Both the position numbers and the translations under genes were made by a program. A stretch of DNA of 64,000 nucleotides from an uncultured bacterium. Its GTDB lineage: Bacteria > Planctomycetota > UBA1135 > GCA-002686595. The stretch covers positions 59,280-123,279 of the forward strand of contig CALCXM010000011.1 of assembly GCA_937905825.1 (NCBI GenBank), written 5' to 3'. Every line of letters starts with the position of its first letter. The stretch's first letter is position 1. A model generated the notes under the pieces. The model did not search any database. It saw nothing but the letters and a program-made list of their open reading frames with translations, and had not been told where the DNA came from. Shown here in pieces: positions 9,729-19,274 of the stretch.

Positions 9729-11065
9729 GTTGGCGCAGGCAGGGTCCCGGAAGCTCCAGCGACTCCCGCAAGGGGTCCCTGACCGGAGAGCGAGAGCACG
9801 TAGTCGACCAAGGCCCAAGCTGCCTCTTCCCCGAGCAGTGGCGTGCCATCCGCATGATAGCTCTGTCCCAGGGAGGGCATGGGCGTGCCTGGAATGCCGC
9901 AGTACATGCGCATGTAGATATCCTCCCTTCGGCTTCCCCCACGGAAGACTCCCTTGCTCAAGTCCCGCGGTAGAACGAACTCATTCCAATCGTCTTTGAG
10001 CAAGGCGAAAGTCTGGCCCTCTTCGTCCACCCGCAGGGCGCTCGGACCATCGCCTGTGCCCTGTGTGCCGTGGCAACTGAAGCAGTTGCCGCTCGCCGGA
10101 TCGAGAAAGACTTTGCGCCCCATGTGCCAGCGAGTGGGATCCGGGTCAGCGGTCGGCGCGTGAATAACCAAGCCCTCCTGTTCCGCTGAAAGCCAGCGCT
10201 CCCAAATGAGTTCATAGAGTTCATCGATGGCTTGTTCGGGCGGAACGTCCCCGTCGATCCACTCGTCCACGAGCATCGATTCCACCTCACCGCGAATCGA
10301 CAAGAGCCGCACGTAGTCCGCGAGAGCGTTCAATTCGGAGCTGCCTAGACGGCGGAACGAGGGCATGGCTGTTCCCGGCAAACCGTGGATGAGGGTCCGC
10401 AACAGGTCCGTGCGGCGCGGCTTGACCGAGTCCAAGGTGCCGACGTATTTGAAGGTGCCGCCGCGGTAGTTTCGAGGCTTGGGAAAGAGCCGGGCCCCCA
10501 TCGGGCCGTTGCCGCCGCCCTCGAACCCATGGCAGCGAGCACACAGCACACCAAACAACTCGCCGGCCTCCGCCAGGGGTGGGTAGCGCTCGAGGAAGAA
10601 GTCTGAGGCGGCATTTGGCCCTGGCTCGGGGTCGATCTGCAGCAACTCCCGCCAGTTCAAGCTCATCTTGCGCCGGCCTCGAAAGGGGCCGACCTGTTCG
10701 GAATCGTTCGCCGCCAGCAGCTCCAACTCCTGCCGCCAAACAAGCGCGTTGTCCTCGCGCAGGGAGTCCACACTCACCCCCTGCTTCAGGAGATCGGGAC
10801 GCCCGCCTTGGAAGGGACTGGCGTTTGGATCAAAGCCTTCCTCGATCCAGGCAGACTGCGAGGCCAAGTGCGGTGCATCCGGCTCACCGAAGTACTTGAT
10901 GAGCACTCGATTGAGCTCCTCCTCGACCTCCGGGTCCGCGGCCAAATCAATTCGGGTCCGCTCGCTCAGGCCGTAATGCCGAACCTCCGCGGGTGCCCGA
11001 CGGACGCGCCCGTCCGTGCCACAGGAGACGAAGAGGACGGCCAGGATGAGGGGGAAGAAACGCAT
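9722..11065 (-). CDS. Di-heme c-type cytochrome lipoprotein
   Basis: Lipoprotein signal MRFFPLILAVLFVSC with the acylated cysteine at residue 15. Two covalent heme sites are visible: CARCHG (Cys175, Cys178, His179) and CFSCHG (Cys328, Cys331, His332). Each is followed by glycine-rich GGGNGPMG or GTGDGPS, typical of mono-heme cytochrome c domains of the cbb3/alcohol-dehydrogenase subunit type. Candidate methionine axial ligands sit in GTAMPSF (about 234) and GTPMPSL near the C-terminus. The 447-residue protein is likely anchored in a membrane and passes electrons in the periplasm. It lies 98 bases downstream of the hybrid histidine kinase gene on the same strand and may share its transcript. 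Confidence 0.93.
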   Translation of the reverse strand: MRFFPLILAVLFVSCGTDGRVRRAPAEVRHYGLSERTRIDLAADPEVEEELNRVLIKYFGEPDAPHLASQSAWIEEGFDPNASPFQGGRPDLLKQGVSVDSLREDNALVWRQELELLAANDSEQVGPFRGRRKMSLNWRELLQIDPEPGPNAASDFFLERYPPLAEAGELFGVLCARCHGFEGGGNGPMGARLFPKPRNYRGGTFKYVGTLDSVKPRRTDLLRTLIHGLPGTAMPSFRRLGSSELNALADYVRLLSIRGEVESMLVDEWIDGDVPPEQAIDELYELIWERWLSAEQEGLVIHAPTADPDPTRWHMGRKVFLDPASGNCFSCHGTQGTGDGPSALRVDEEGQTFALLKDDWNEFVLPRDLSKGVFRGGSRREDIYMRMYCGIPGTPMPSLGQSYHADGTPLLGEEAAWALVDYVLSLSGQGPLAGVAGASGTLPAPTK

Positions 11066-11163
11066 GGAGAAGAGAGCCTTGATCGAGGGTTTGGGAAGCC
11101 CCCCATGATCCCGAAGGCCTCGAATTCAGCCAATGGCATTCCGGACCAAATCGTCGGAAATCC

Positions 11164-14100
11164 TCACTTCGAGGGCATCATCAGCGCTTCATCCACTCGC
11201 GCCTGCAACTCGTCGGCGGTGAATGGCTTTTGCAGCAAGATCGCCCCCGTTGGCCGGACATCCCCTTCCGCCAGCACCTCCAAGGAGTAGCCGGTGATGA
11301 AGATCGTCGGAATAGCGCCGATGGCCTCTTTCACACTGCGAGCCAAGGTGAACCCGTCCATCTCGGGCATCGCCATGTCACTGATCAGGAGATCGGGCTT
11401 GGGCTCCATGGTCTTCACAAGCTCCAGCGCAACCCGCGGAGAGTTGACGGCTTGAACGTCGTAGCCCCGCCTTTCAAGGGAGATCCGCAACACGTTAAGC
11501 ACCTGCTCCTCATCGTCGCAGATCAAGATGCGGGCGGCCTCTTTGCTCGGCACCTTCTCCACAGGTCCAGGGATCACGTACTGCTTGACCGGATCCTTCA
11601 CGGCAGGCAAGAGCACGCGGAAGGTCGTGCCCTCGCCGACGCCAGTCCGTACTTCGATCGTTCCACCGCTTTGGTGCACGATTCCATGGACCGAGGCTAG
11701 GCCAAGCCCCCGGGACATGTATTTGGTGGAGAAGAACGGTTCGAACATGCGCGAGGCGGTCTCGGGGCGCATGCCATCGCCCTCGTCCATCACGTTCAAC
11801 ACGACGTATTTCCCTGGAACGATTCCAAGCTCTTCGGCTTCTGCCTCGCTCTTGGTGGTCTCCTCGATCCAAACTCGGACCTCTCCCGCTTGCTGCATGG
11901 CCTCGCCTGCGTTGACCACGAGATTGACCAGGACCTGCTCCAACTGCCCCGGGTCCATGCGAACGTTGTTGCCCTCGCCGGCGAGTTCGATGGAAAGCCT
12001 CACCGAAGCTGGAGTCAGGCGTTGCAGCATCTCCTCAATCCCGGAGAGGTGCCGGCGCGGGTCGATCACGATCGGTTGCAGCACTTGCTGCCTGCTGTAG
12101 GCAAGGAGTTGTCGGGTCAATCGGCTCGCGCGCTCCACGTTGGACGCGATGTTGTCCATGCTCATGGTTAGGTCCGCGTTGTCCGCAGCTGCGGCTTCCA
12201 TGCGTGCCAGCTCGGCCTCTCCCAAGACCGCCGTCAGAATGTTGTTGAAGTCGTGGGCGATGCCGCCCGCCAAGCGTCCAACGATCTCCATCTTTTCGGA
12301 CTCCTTGAGGCGCACCTCGAGGGACTCCCGATGGGCGACATCTGCCTCGAGGGCCTTCAAGGTGCTCGCGAGCTCTCGGGTCCGCTCCAACACAGCCAAC
12401 TCCAAGGCATCGTGCGCGGCTTGCAGGCTGGCCTCTGCGCCCTCCCTCTCACGGATTTGCAAGCGCAAGTCCCGCGTGCGATCTGCGATGACGCTTGCGA
12501 GCCACTTGTTGTGGCGAGCAATTCGGCGAGTTCGCCAGCGGATGACCAAGTACAGCAAGCCGCCGATCGCCAGGCCAGCCAGGATTCGGAACCACAGCGT
12601 CTCGTGGAAGAAGGGCAGCACGACAACGTTGACCCCCGCGTGCAACGGCCCCCACTCATGATCCTTCAAGGCCGCTTGGATCTCGAACTGATAGGTTCCC
12701 GGTCCCAATCGGTGGAACCACGCCGTTCCTGATCCGTGGCGCAGATTCCAACCGGGATTCACTCCGCGTAAGCGAAAGCGATAGAGCACCTTCGAGAAGG
12801 GCGAGAAACTCGGTGTGCGATAGGCCAACTCAAAGCTCCGCCGATCCGCGGGCAACTCGAGGGCATAGGCTTCCCCGGGATTTGTGTTCACATGCCGGCC
12901 GTTCGGGAGTTCGATGGACAAGTAGATGTCCGCCACCGAATCGCGCGGCAGGAGCTGAGCCGGGTTGTAGGAGACCAGACCCTCCAATGTCGGAAACCAG
13001 ATCGTCCCGTCCGCGGCCCGTGGCGCGGGAGATGCGGACACGCTGTTGCCCTCAACAGTTGTGAGTCCTGGGCAGGCATCGAAGAGGCGCACCGCGAGTT
13101 GGTGGGTTGGGTCGTCGTAGGTCGCGTTCAATTCTTTCAGCGACACCAGGGAAACCCCTTGGTTCCCGAGCAAGACGAGTGACCCCTGGCCGTCCTCATG
13201 GATGGCCGTAACCACGTTCTCATGCAACCCCGAGGAGCTGCTGAAGCTGGTGACTTCGTCGTTCCGAAGGACTGACAGTCCGCCCCCGTAGCCACCCAGC
13301 CAAAGGTCGCCATTGGCCGTGGCCAGGAGGGCCCGAACGGGACTGCGCGGGATTTCCTGCCCTCGCCGCCAATGCCGAACGTCCTGTCCCATGTAGCGCG
13401 TGAGGCCAGTCTGTCCGGCAACCCAAATCCCCCCCGAGGGATCCTCGACCATCGTGCGGATCTGGCCGAAACGTGACCCGGGTGCCGGAGGCACTTCGCG
13501 CACGACCGATCCCTCGATGCGCACGAGCCAATCTAGGAACCCAATCCAGAGGTGCCCCTTGGAGTCCTCGAGCAGCGCCCGGCACAAACCACTCGGGAGT
13601 TCAGCGCCCAGCGCATGGTTCTCGAATTGGCCATCTCTGAAGCGCGCGAGGCCCTCCTCTCCCATCGTCCAGAAAAAGGAACCATCCCGGGTCGCTGCCG
13701 CTGCGTTGCAGCCCCGCCCGTTCACAACCTGCAGTTTGCCATCCACCAACAAGGCTGTTGAAGTCCCGAAGGCCCAGACGTTTTCTTGTGCATCGACCCC
13801 GACCATGTTGATGGACTCTGCTGGCTCCCCTTCGATCGGGTAGCCGCGCACGGGCGTCGGATAGAGCTGAAAGAGACCCTTGCGGCTCGTCCCAATCCAA
13901 ACGTACCCATCCGGGTGGACGTGAATTGCGTTGATGATCGTGGTCGGTCCGAGCGCATCGGGATCCTGAGTCGCGGGCCGCGCCCAACTCTGGCCATCGA
14001 AGTGCATCAGGCCTTCTTGGGTACTCGCCCATAACCCCCCGGAGAGATCTGCTTCGAGCGCCCCGTCGCGCAAGCTCACCCCACCCGAGAAGAGCGTTCC

Positions 14101-14811
14101 ATCCAGATTCCAGAGCTTGCTATCACGGCTGTAGACAACCCGGCCATCTGTCAGCTCGGCCAACTTCCCAACCGGTCCCGCGACCAAGCGCTCGCCAGCC
14201 CACTTGCCTTCGGGCCCTTTACGGAATTGGTAGAGCCCGGATTCGCAGGAGCCCAGCACCTCCCCCGTGGAGAGCACCTCCAGGTCGTTCACACTTTCGT
14301 GTAGGTCGCCCAGGAGCACCAACTGACTCCTTTGATAGATCGCTATTCCTTGCTGACTCGCGGCCCAGATGCCCCCGTCCAGGTCTTCCACTATGTCTCG
14401 AATCTGGTTGCGATTCTCATCCCACGGCGAGTGGATCATCTCCCAGCCTTCGCCGGTGCTCCGCAGGAGTTGACCTGCGCTCACTCCAAGCCATGTGGTT
14501 CCATCGCGCCCAGAGGCGAGGCTGTGGATTCGGTTGTTGTTGAGGTTCGGAACCTCGTCCAACTCGAAGACCTCAAACTGATCGCCATAAGCGAGCGCCA
14601 CTCCAGCTTCGGTCGAGATCCAAAGCCCCCCGTCGGCAGCCTGCGCAATGTCCAGCACCGAGTTTTGAGGGATGCCCTCCCGGGTCGTCCAATTGCGCAG
14701 GTGGTATCCGACGCTGGTGCCCGCAATCTCTGACTGCGCTAGCGACGAATGCCCGAAGCCGAGCAGAGCAATTAGACCTGGGAGGATCCGGAGTACAAAT
14801 GAAGAGGACAT
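11164..14811 (-). CDS. Hybrid sensor histidine kinase with regulator propellers and receiver
   Basis: Start ATG at 14811 gives a signal peptide (MSSSFVLRILPGLIALLGFGHSSLAQ); an in-frame start at 14865 is less likely. The 1215-residue protein has an extracellular sensor of about 13 regulator-propeller repeats (Trp/Gly blocks such as GGLWISTEAGV, GYVWIGTSRKGL, GGIWVAGQTGL) to about residue 600, then a Y_Y_Y-type Ig-like domain (FELAYRTPSFSP, YRFRLRGVNPGW). One membrane segment near 720 (WFRILAGLAIGGLLYLVI) and a coiled coil lead to the kinase: H-box GGIAHDFNN (His about 853), N-box VLVNLVVNAGEAM, G-box DEGDGM. A receiver follows with ILICDDEEQV and phospho-acceptor Asp about 1145 in SDMAMPEMDG. 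Unlike many Bacteroides hybrid regulators it has no DNA-binding domain. It probably detects a polymer or solute and passes phosphate on. Confidence 0.95.
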   Translation of the reverse strand: MSSSFVLRILPGLIALLGFGHSSLAQSEIAGTSVGYHLRNWTTREGIPQNSVLDIAQAADGGLWISTEAGVALAYGDQFEVFELDEVPNLNNNRIHSLASGRDGTTWLGVSAGQLLRSTGEGWEMIHSPWDENRNQIRDIVEDLDGGIWAASQQGIAIYQRSQLVLLGDLHESVNDLEVLSTGEVLGSCESGLYQFRKGPEGKWAGERLVAGPVGKLAELTDGRVVYSRDSKLWNLDGTLFSGGVSLRDGALEADLSGGLWASTQEGLMHFDGQSWARPATQDPDALGPTTIINAIHVHPDGYVWIGTSRKGLFQLYPTPVRGYPIEGEPAESINMVGVDAQENVWAFGTSTALLVDGKLQVVNGRGCNAAAATRDGSFFWTMGEEGLARFRDGQFENHALGAELPSGLCRALLEDSKGHLWIGFLDWLVRIEGSVVREVPPAPGSRFGQIRTMVEDPSGGIWVAGQTGLTRYMGQDVRHWRRGQEIPRSPVRALLATANGDLWLGGYGGGLSVLRNDEVTSFSSSSGLHENVVTAIHEDGQGSLVLLGNQGVSLVSLKELNATYDDPTHQLAVRLFDACPGLTTVEGNSVSASPAPRAADGTIWFPTLEGLVSYNPAQLLPRDSVADIYLSIELPNGRHVNTNPGEAYALELPADRRSFELAYRTPSFSPFSKVLYRFRLRGVNPGWNLRHGSGTAWFHRLGPGTYQFEIQAALKDHEWGPLHAGVNVVVLPFFHETLWFRILAGLAIGGLLYLVIRWRTRRIARHNKWLASVIADRTRDLRLQIREREGAEASLQAAHDALELAVLERTRELASTLKALEADVAHRESLEVRLKESEKMEIVGRLAGGIAHDFNNILTAVLGEAELARMEAAAADNADLTMSMDNIASNVERASRLTRQLLAYSRQQVLQPIVIDPRRHLSGIEEMLQRLTPASVRLSIELAGEGNNVRMDPGQLEQVLVNLVVNAGEAMQQAGEVRVWIEETTKSEAEAEELGIVPGKYVVLNVMDEGDGMRPETASRMFEPFFSTKYMSRGLGLASVHGIVHQSGGTIEVRTGVGEGTTFRVLLPAVKDPVKQYVIPGPVEKVPSKEAARILICDDEEQVLNVLRISLERRGYDVQAVNSPRVALELVKTMEPKPDLLISDMAMPEMDGFTLARSVKEAIGAIPTIFITGYSLEVLAEGDVRPTGAILLQKPFTADELQARVDEALMMPSK

Positions 14812-15302
14812 CGCGTGAATTCTCGACCTAGGGTACAGCCCTACGCCGAGCTTCGCCTGACGCAAATCGTCCCAAGGGCATTGCTGAATCCTTATTGGGC
14901 AAAGTGCTTAGGCAGCCTGGCATGCTCTCCACGGATTTGTGTTCCTGAGCGTCGCGGGATGCTCCACTGCGGGCCCCGAGGAGGAGCCTCCGGGGTTCGA
15001 TCTCTCTCATGGCAGCCGGGACAAGCCCGCTGGATTCGAAGCACGCTTCGCGACATTGAGCCCGCCCCCGCAGCATGGCGAACGGGCCCGGCTCCGACTC
15101 AGCCGATCTCCCCGAGGTGCCGACCTGGAAGATTTACCCGGCCCGCCCCCCCGCGATTCGGCCCTGGACCCGCCCCAATCCGCCTTGGCTGGTCATCCCT
15201 CGAGCCTAGAAAGTCCCATTCTGCCCGGATCGCCAAACCCCTTTTGAGAGGAAGGAGTAGCATTCAAGGTCCCACATCGTGCCCCTGCTCCAAAGGTCTC
15301 CC
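14812..15302. other. Divergent intergenic region
   Basis: About 490 bases between the sensor kinase (left) and the di-heme oxidoreductase pair (right). Reading frames here are short and overlap each other. GAGAGGAAGGAGTAG near 15246 resembles a ribosome binding site but is about 50 bases upstream of the chosen ATG. A GTG at 15279 is an alternative start. No promoter was assigned. Confidence 0.4.
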
Positions 15303-16610
15303 ATGCTCAATCTCAAGCGAATCAGCCTGCTCGGCGGTTTGTCTGCGTCCCTCGCCCTCGCGGGCTGCGGTGGCGGGACCGACGCGCCCGCGGGCCCTGG
15401 CAACACTGGCAGTTCAGCACCTCAGACGCTCGCCGGCGCAAATCTCGGTGATCCCATCCCCGGCCTCACTCCCGGGGAGCTAGCTGCCTATGAGCGGGGA
15501 CGCGAGGTGTTCTCTAGACGCTTCAAGCCCACTGAGGGCCTGGGTCCTTTTTACAATGCGACTAGCTGCGCTTCATGCCATAGCACGCCTGTTCCTGGGG
15601 GCGGGTCCCAGCTCTATCGCAACTTCTATATCTGCATGATCTTCCCCTTGGGAGCACAGGCCAAGCTGACCGACCTGCCGAGCCCGATCGTGCCTTCCTT
15701 TGGTTCCGGGATGTGGGGCGACATCTTCCCCGCCCACTCCACGGCGACCTTCACCCTCGAAGGTGAGCGAATTCCGATCCCGACGCCGGCTGAGGTTGGC
15801 AGCGAGGTCAACACCGCTCAGCGCAACGCGATTCCGATCTTTGGAACCGGGCTCTTCGAGTTCGTCAGCAACGCGACGATCATCGCGGGCGCGGACCCCG
15901 ACGACACCGATGCGGACGGCATCAGCGGACGCTACAACACAGACAGCGGAGCGCTCGGACGCTTCGGAGTGAAGGCCCAAGTCAACAACGTGGAGGTCTT
16001 CACCCGCGCTCCCTTGCAAAACCAGATGGGCATCACGAGCAACCCGGTCCTCGGCGACCTGGCCACGGTCAGTTCGAGCATGTCGGCGATTCAAGGTTCG
16101 ACCGATCCCAACGACCCGACTTTGGACAACGACGGCGTGCCGGACCCGGAGATCAGTCACGAAGACTTGAGCGATCTGATCACCTTCACGCGCTTCATCG
16201 CGCCTCCGGCACAAAAGCCCTTCACCCCCGGCGCACTCAACGGCCAAGTTCAGTTTGACGCCATCGGTTGCACGGGTTGCCACTTTCCAAGCATCGAGTC
16301 GACCAAGGGTCCCTTGGACGCCTACACCGATCTCTTGATCCACGATATGGGTCCGGACCTCGCCGACAGGTTGAGCTTTGGAACTCCACAAACCGCAGCC
16401 CTGGGCCCAGTTCACACCGGCTTCGAGTTCCGCACCCAGCCTTTGTGGGGCGTTTCCATGAGTGGTCCATTCCTGCACGATGGCCGAGCGGAGACTCTTG
16501 AAGAGGCCATCGAGATGCACGCCGGCGAAAGCCAAGTGGCGCGCGACGCCTACATGGCGTTGACGGATCTGGAACGGGCCGAGATCATCGAATTCCTGGA
16601 GAAGCTCTAA
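15303..16610 (+). CDS. Di-heme oxidoreductase lipoprotein (COG3488/DHOR family)
   Basis: The ATG at 15303 gives a lipoprotein signal (MLNLKRISLLGGLSASLALAGC, lipid Cys22). The 435-residue protein fits the DHOR family, related to di-heme cytochrome c peroxidases. It shows the entry motif IPGLTPGELAAYERGREVF, the first heme site CASCHS (Cys89, Cys92, His93), the second heme site CTGCHF (around residue 322), and the C-terminal signature TQPLWGVSMSGPFLHDGRAETLEEAI, which is characteristic. Family members are periplasmic; proposed roles include peroxidase, thiol oxidase and electron transfer, so the exact reaction is uncertain. The next gene encodes a paralogue and its ATG shares one base with this gene's TAA, so the pair is translationally coupled. 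Confidence 0.93.
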   Translation: MLNLKRISLLGGLSASLALAGCGGGTDAPAGPGNTGSSAPQTLAGANLGDPIPGLTPGELAAYERGREVFSRRFKPTEGLGPFYNATSCASCHSTPVPGGGSQLYRNFYICMIFPLGAQAKLTDLPSPIVPSFGSGMWGDIFPAHSTATFTLEGERIPIPTPAEVGSEVNTAQRNAIPIFGTGLFEFVSNATIIAGADPDDTDADGISGRYNTDSGALGRFGVKAQVNNVEVFTRAPLQNQMGITSNPVLGDLATVSSSMSAIQGSTDPNDPTLDNDGVPDPEISHEDLSDLITFTRFIAPPAQKPFTPGALNGQVQFDAIGCTGCHFPSIESTKGPLDAYTDLLIHDMGPDLADRLSFGTPQTAALGPVHTGFEFRTQPLWGVSMSGPFLHDGRAETLEEAIEMHAGESQVARDAYMALTDLERAEIIEFLEKL

Positions 16611-17776
16611 TGAAGTACTCAGCAAAAGCAGTGCCCCTCGGGCTCATCGGGCTCGCTAGCTACGTCGCCGTCACAACGGCGTTCATGGCGCCGCCGGCAC
16701 CTCAAATCAGTCCTGCGTCGTCGGTCAGTATTGGCGGGCCCATCCCCGGCCTCACCCCGAGTGAGACCGCTTCCTTCGAGCGCGGCAAGCAGGTCTTCGA
16801 CCGCGCCTTCCATCGTTCCACAGGCCTGGGCGCCCCAGGCATGAACGCGGACAGTTGCCGAGGCTGCCACCAGGACCCAGTGATCGGCGGTGCCGGTGGA
16901 CTCGAGCTCAACGTCTCGCGCTTCGCCTTCGACAATGGCGGCGTCGGCCCCTTCATGAATCTCCCGGGCGGCCAAGGGCTGAGCAAGTTGTACCCGCCCT
17001 TCGTGCCCGAACGGGAGGAGTGCGACCCAACTGCCGATGTCTTTGAGCAACGCCAAACCCCGTCAACCTTGGGCCTCGGGTTGGTGAGCCAGATTCCGGA
17101 CGGAGTGATCCTCGCCAACCAAGACCCTACGGACAGCGACGGGGACGGGGTCTTCGGCGTGGCGCGCTTGGTGGACGTCAACGGCATCATCGAAGTCGGC
17201 AAGTTCGGCTGGAAAGCCCAGCTTCCCGACATCGCCGACTTTGGTCGCGACGCCATGCTTGGGGAGTGCGGCATCACGACTCCCAACGACGGTCGCGGAC
17301 TCACTCCCGATACGGATTCAGACACGGCCATGGATCCGGAGTTGTCCGTTTCCGACTTCGCTGACCTGGGCATGTTCATGCGCATGATCGCCGCCCCGGT
17401 GCGTACTTTTTCCACGGACCTGGCCGTAATCAACGGGGAAGCCCTCTTCGATCAGGTCGGTTGCGCGGTCTGCCATATCCCTTCCTTGCCCGGCCCCGAT
17501 GGCCCGGTCGATCTGTACTCGAACCTGCTGTTGCACAACGTCATGCCCACAGGTTTCCGCGGCATGTCAGAGTCCGGAGCTGGGGTCGGTATGTATCGCA
17601 CAGCGCCGCTCTGGGGCATCAGCGATACCGCTCCCTACATGCACGACGGTCGAGCTGAAGACCTGGAAGGCGCCATCTTCGCACACGAGGGCGAAGCGGA
17701 TGCCGCACGAGTTTCCTACATAGGCCTGACCATCACCCAGCAGGAAGATCTGATTGCCTTCCTCGAAGACCTCTAG
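16610..17776 (+). CDS. Di-heme oxidoreductase, second tandem copy
   Basis: Begins at the ATG overlapping the previous stop by one base. The 388-residue product has a signal or membrane segment (PLGLIGLASYVAVTTAFMA) but no clear lipobox, so it may be soluble in the periplasm and partner the upstream lipoprotein. It repeats the family layout: PIPGLTPSETASFERGKQVF, heme site one CRGCHQ (Cys83, Cys86, His87), heme site two CAVCHI (about residue 285), then TAPLWGISDTAPYMHDGRAEDLEGAI. It contains a calcium-loop-like DSDGDGVFG. The stop codon TAG lies within the CTAG of a palindromic repeat at 17773. Duplication followed by divergence is the simplest origin; the two may form a heterodimeric electron-transfer complex. 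Confidence 0.93.
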   Translation: MKYSAKAVPLGLIGLASYVAVTTAFMAPPAPQISPASSVSIGGPIPGLTPSETASFERGKQVFDRAFHRSTGLGAPGMNADSCRGCHQDPVIGGAGGLELNVSRFAFDNGGVGPFMNLPGGQGLSKLYPPFVPEREECDPTADVFEQRQTPSTLGLGLVSQIPDGVILANQDPTDSDGDGVFGVARLVDVNGIIEVGKFGWKAQLPDIADFGRDAMLGECGITTPNDGRGLTPDTDSDTAMDPELSVSDFADLGMFMRMIAAPVRTFSTDLAVINGEALFDQVGCAVCHIPSLPGPDGPVDLYSNLLLHNVMPTGFRGMSESGAGVGMYRTAPLWGISDTAPYMHDGRAEDLEGAIFAHEGEADAARVSYIGLTITQQEDLIAFLEDL

Positions 17777-17878
17777 GAGCCTGCTCTATTCATGAAGACG
17801 CGCACCAAACACAGCAACTCGGTTCCTGGCGACAGCTTGCGAAGTTTGGTGTGTGTGTTCATGAATCATGCAGGCTAG
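17773..17878. repeat. CTAG-ended palindromic repeat, copy 2
   Basis: A 106-base imperfect palindrome. Left arm CTAGGAGCCTGCTC, then TATTCATGAA and a CACCAAAC block (17773-17810); right arm 17844-17878, whose reverse complement reads CTAGCCTGCATG then ATTCATGAA and CACACCAAAC. It would fold into a hairpin of about 35 base pairs. The outer CTAG carries the stop codon of the oxidoreductase gene. It may also act as a terminator. Confidence 0.8.
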
Positions 17879-17906
17879 CACGCGCGGTCTTCCGCTCCGC
17901 TCATAG

Positions 17907-19028
17907 ATGCGCCCTACTCGATTCCTCGGTGGGGCGCTTCTCTGTTTGTTGGCTGGTGCCTGCGGCGACTCTTCACGGCAAGCGCGGCTGATCCCTTCTG
18001 CAGTTCCGCACTTCGCGGTGCGCGGCCGGCAGATCAGTGAGCCGGGCAGCAAGCCCAAGTTGCTGCTGCGCATCGATGAAACCGGCACTCCCCTGCCCAC
18101 CGGCGCCTTTCGTCAAAGCGTGCTCGAGGCCATGGAGATTTGGAATCGAACGGACCTCGTCCGCATTGCTGAAGCCACCGCGGAGGGCCCGTTCGACGTC
18201 CTGTGCGCCTGGCGCAGTCGGGCCCACGACGCCTGCCCAGCTTTCGGGTACGACACCACGGCCGCCCACTCCGGCCCGGTTTCCAAGTCCACTTTCGTGC
18301 ACTTTGACGTGGAACGCGAATGGGCTGCAGAGCTGGCCACGGCGCTGCCATTGACGCAAATCGCCACCCATGAACTCGGTCATGTTTTGGGACTTGGCCA
18401 CAGCCTCGACGAGGCCTCTGTCATGCACGCCAACCACGACCCGCGGCGCACGCAGCCCACGGATTCCGACCTGGCGGGATTGGCTGCGTTGTATGGCGAA
18501 CTGAGCCCAGCGAGCGGCGACCTGTGGATCGAGTCCCCGAACGAAACGCAAGCTCCCCTACTGCAACGGGTGGCCCCAGCCCACAGCACTGGTTTTGCCG
18601 CCTACGATGTGGACGGCAACGGACGGGACGAACTCCTGTTGTGGCGCACGGACAAGACTGGCGCGGGCCAACTCATGGTGTACCACTTTGACGAAGAGCG
18701 CGAGCTCGTGCGTTCTGAAGGTCCGATGGTCGATTGCGTGGTCCCCGAGGCGAGGACGCTCTTCTACTCGGACGCGGCAGGTGTCGGTGTCTTGCTCTCC
18801 ATTCGAGCGAGTGGTCGGTACAGCGCTCGACGCTTTGAACAAGGTGCCTACCCGCGCCCGCTCCAACCCTCCGCGACTTGGGAGTTGCCCGCTGGTTTTT
18901 CGGACAGCGACAGAGATGGCGTCCTTGATTCCACACCTGAGGGTTGGGAGAACTCCCGCGAGCCCGCGAGCGCACTGGGCGACTTCGACGGGGACGGGGA
19001 AGTTGAGCGTGTGACTCGCCTGCCATAA
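17907..19028 (+). CDS. Lipoprotein matrixin-like zinc metalloprotease
   Basis: Lipoprotein signal MRPTRFLGGALLCLLAGAC (lipid Cys19). The catalytic motif HELGHVLGLGHS near residue 155 is the extended HExxHxxGxxH zinc site of metzincins, and a SVMHAN Met-turn follows about a dozen residues later, as in matrixins. The 373-residue protein is therefore very likely an active membrane-anchored protease. After the catalytic domain (about 30-200), the C-terminal half has FG-GAP-like blocks (FAAYDVDGNGRDELLLW, DSDRDGVLDSTPEGW, DFDGDGEVERVTRLP) that may bind calcium and target the enzyme. It follows the di-heme pair after the palindromic repeat, so it may be transcribed separately. Confidence 0.9.
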   Translation: MRPTRFLGGALLCLLAGACGDSSRQARLIPSAVPHFAVRGRQISEPGSKPKLLLRIDETGTPLPTGAFRQSVLEAMEIWNRTDLVRIAEATAEGPFDVLCAWRSRAHDACPAFGYDTTAAHSGPVSKSTFVHFDVEREWAAELATALPLTQIATHELGHVLGLGHSLDEASVMHANHDPRRTQPTDSDLAGLAALYGELSPASGDLWIESPNETQAPLLQRVAPAHSTGFAAYDVDGNGRDELLLWRTDKTGAGQLMVYHFDEERELVRSEGPMVDCVVPEARTLFYSDAAGVGVLLSIRASGRYSARRFEQGAYPRPLQPSATWELPAGFSDSDRDGVLDSTPEGWENSREPASALGDFDGDGEVERVTRLP

Positions 19029-19274
19029 GGAGTCCGGCCTAAGGAACCCGGCTGAAGAAGTCCGGCGCTGCAAATGACCTTGCGGCCACGCGCTCTGAAC
19101 CAACGCTCGCGACCGGCAGCCCCGACGAGTTGTGCGAACCACCTGCGCAGCGCCTGGGTGGCATCGTCTGCCCCAGGAAATGCTTCCGTTATCAACCGCA
19201 CCGGAATCCAGGTAGGCTTGGTCCCGCTCCTCGCCCTTGAAGAGCTCGTCCCCAACTCCTTAGGAATCGCCTTC

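Noticed and set aside
14940..15250. Possible tRNA in the region around GGGGTTCGATCTC
   Set aside because: TTCGAT resembles a T-loop, but the flanking bases do not pair and no acceptor, D-arm or anticodon arm could be built.
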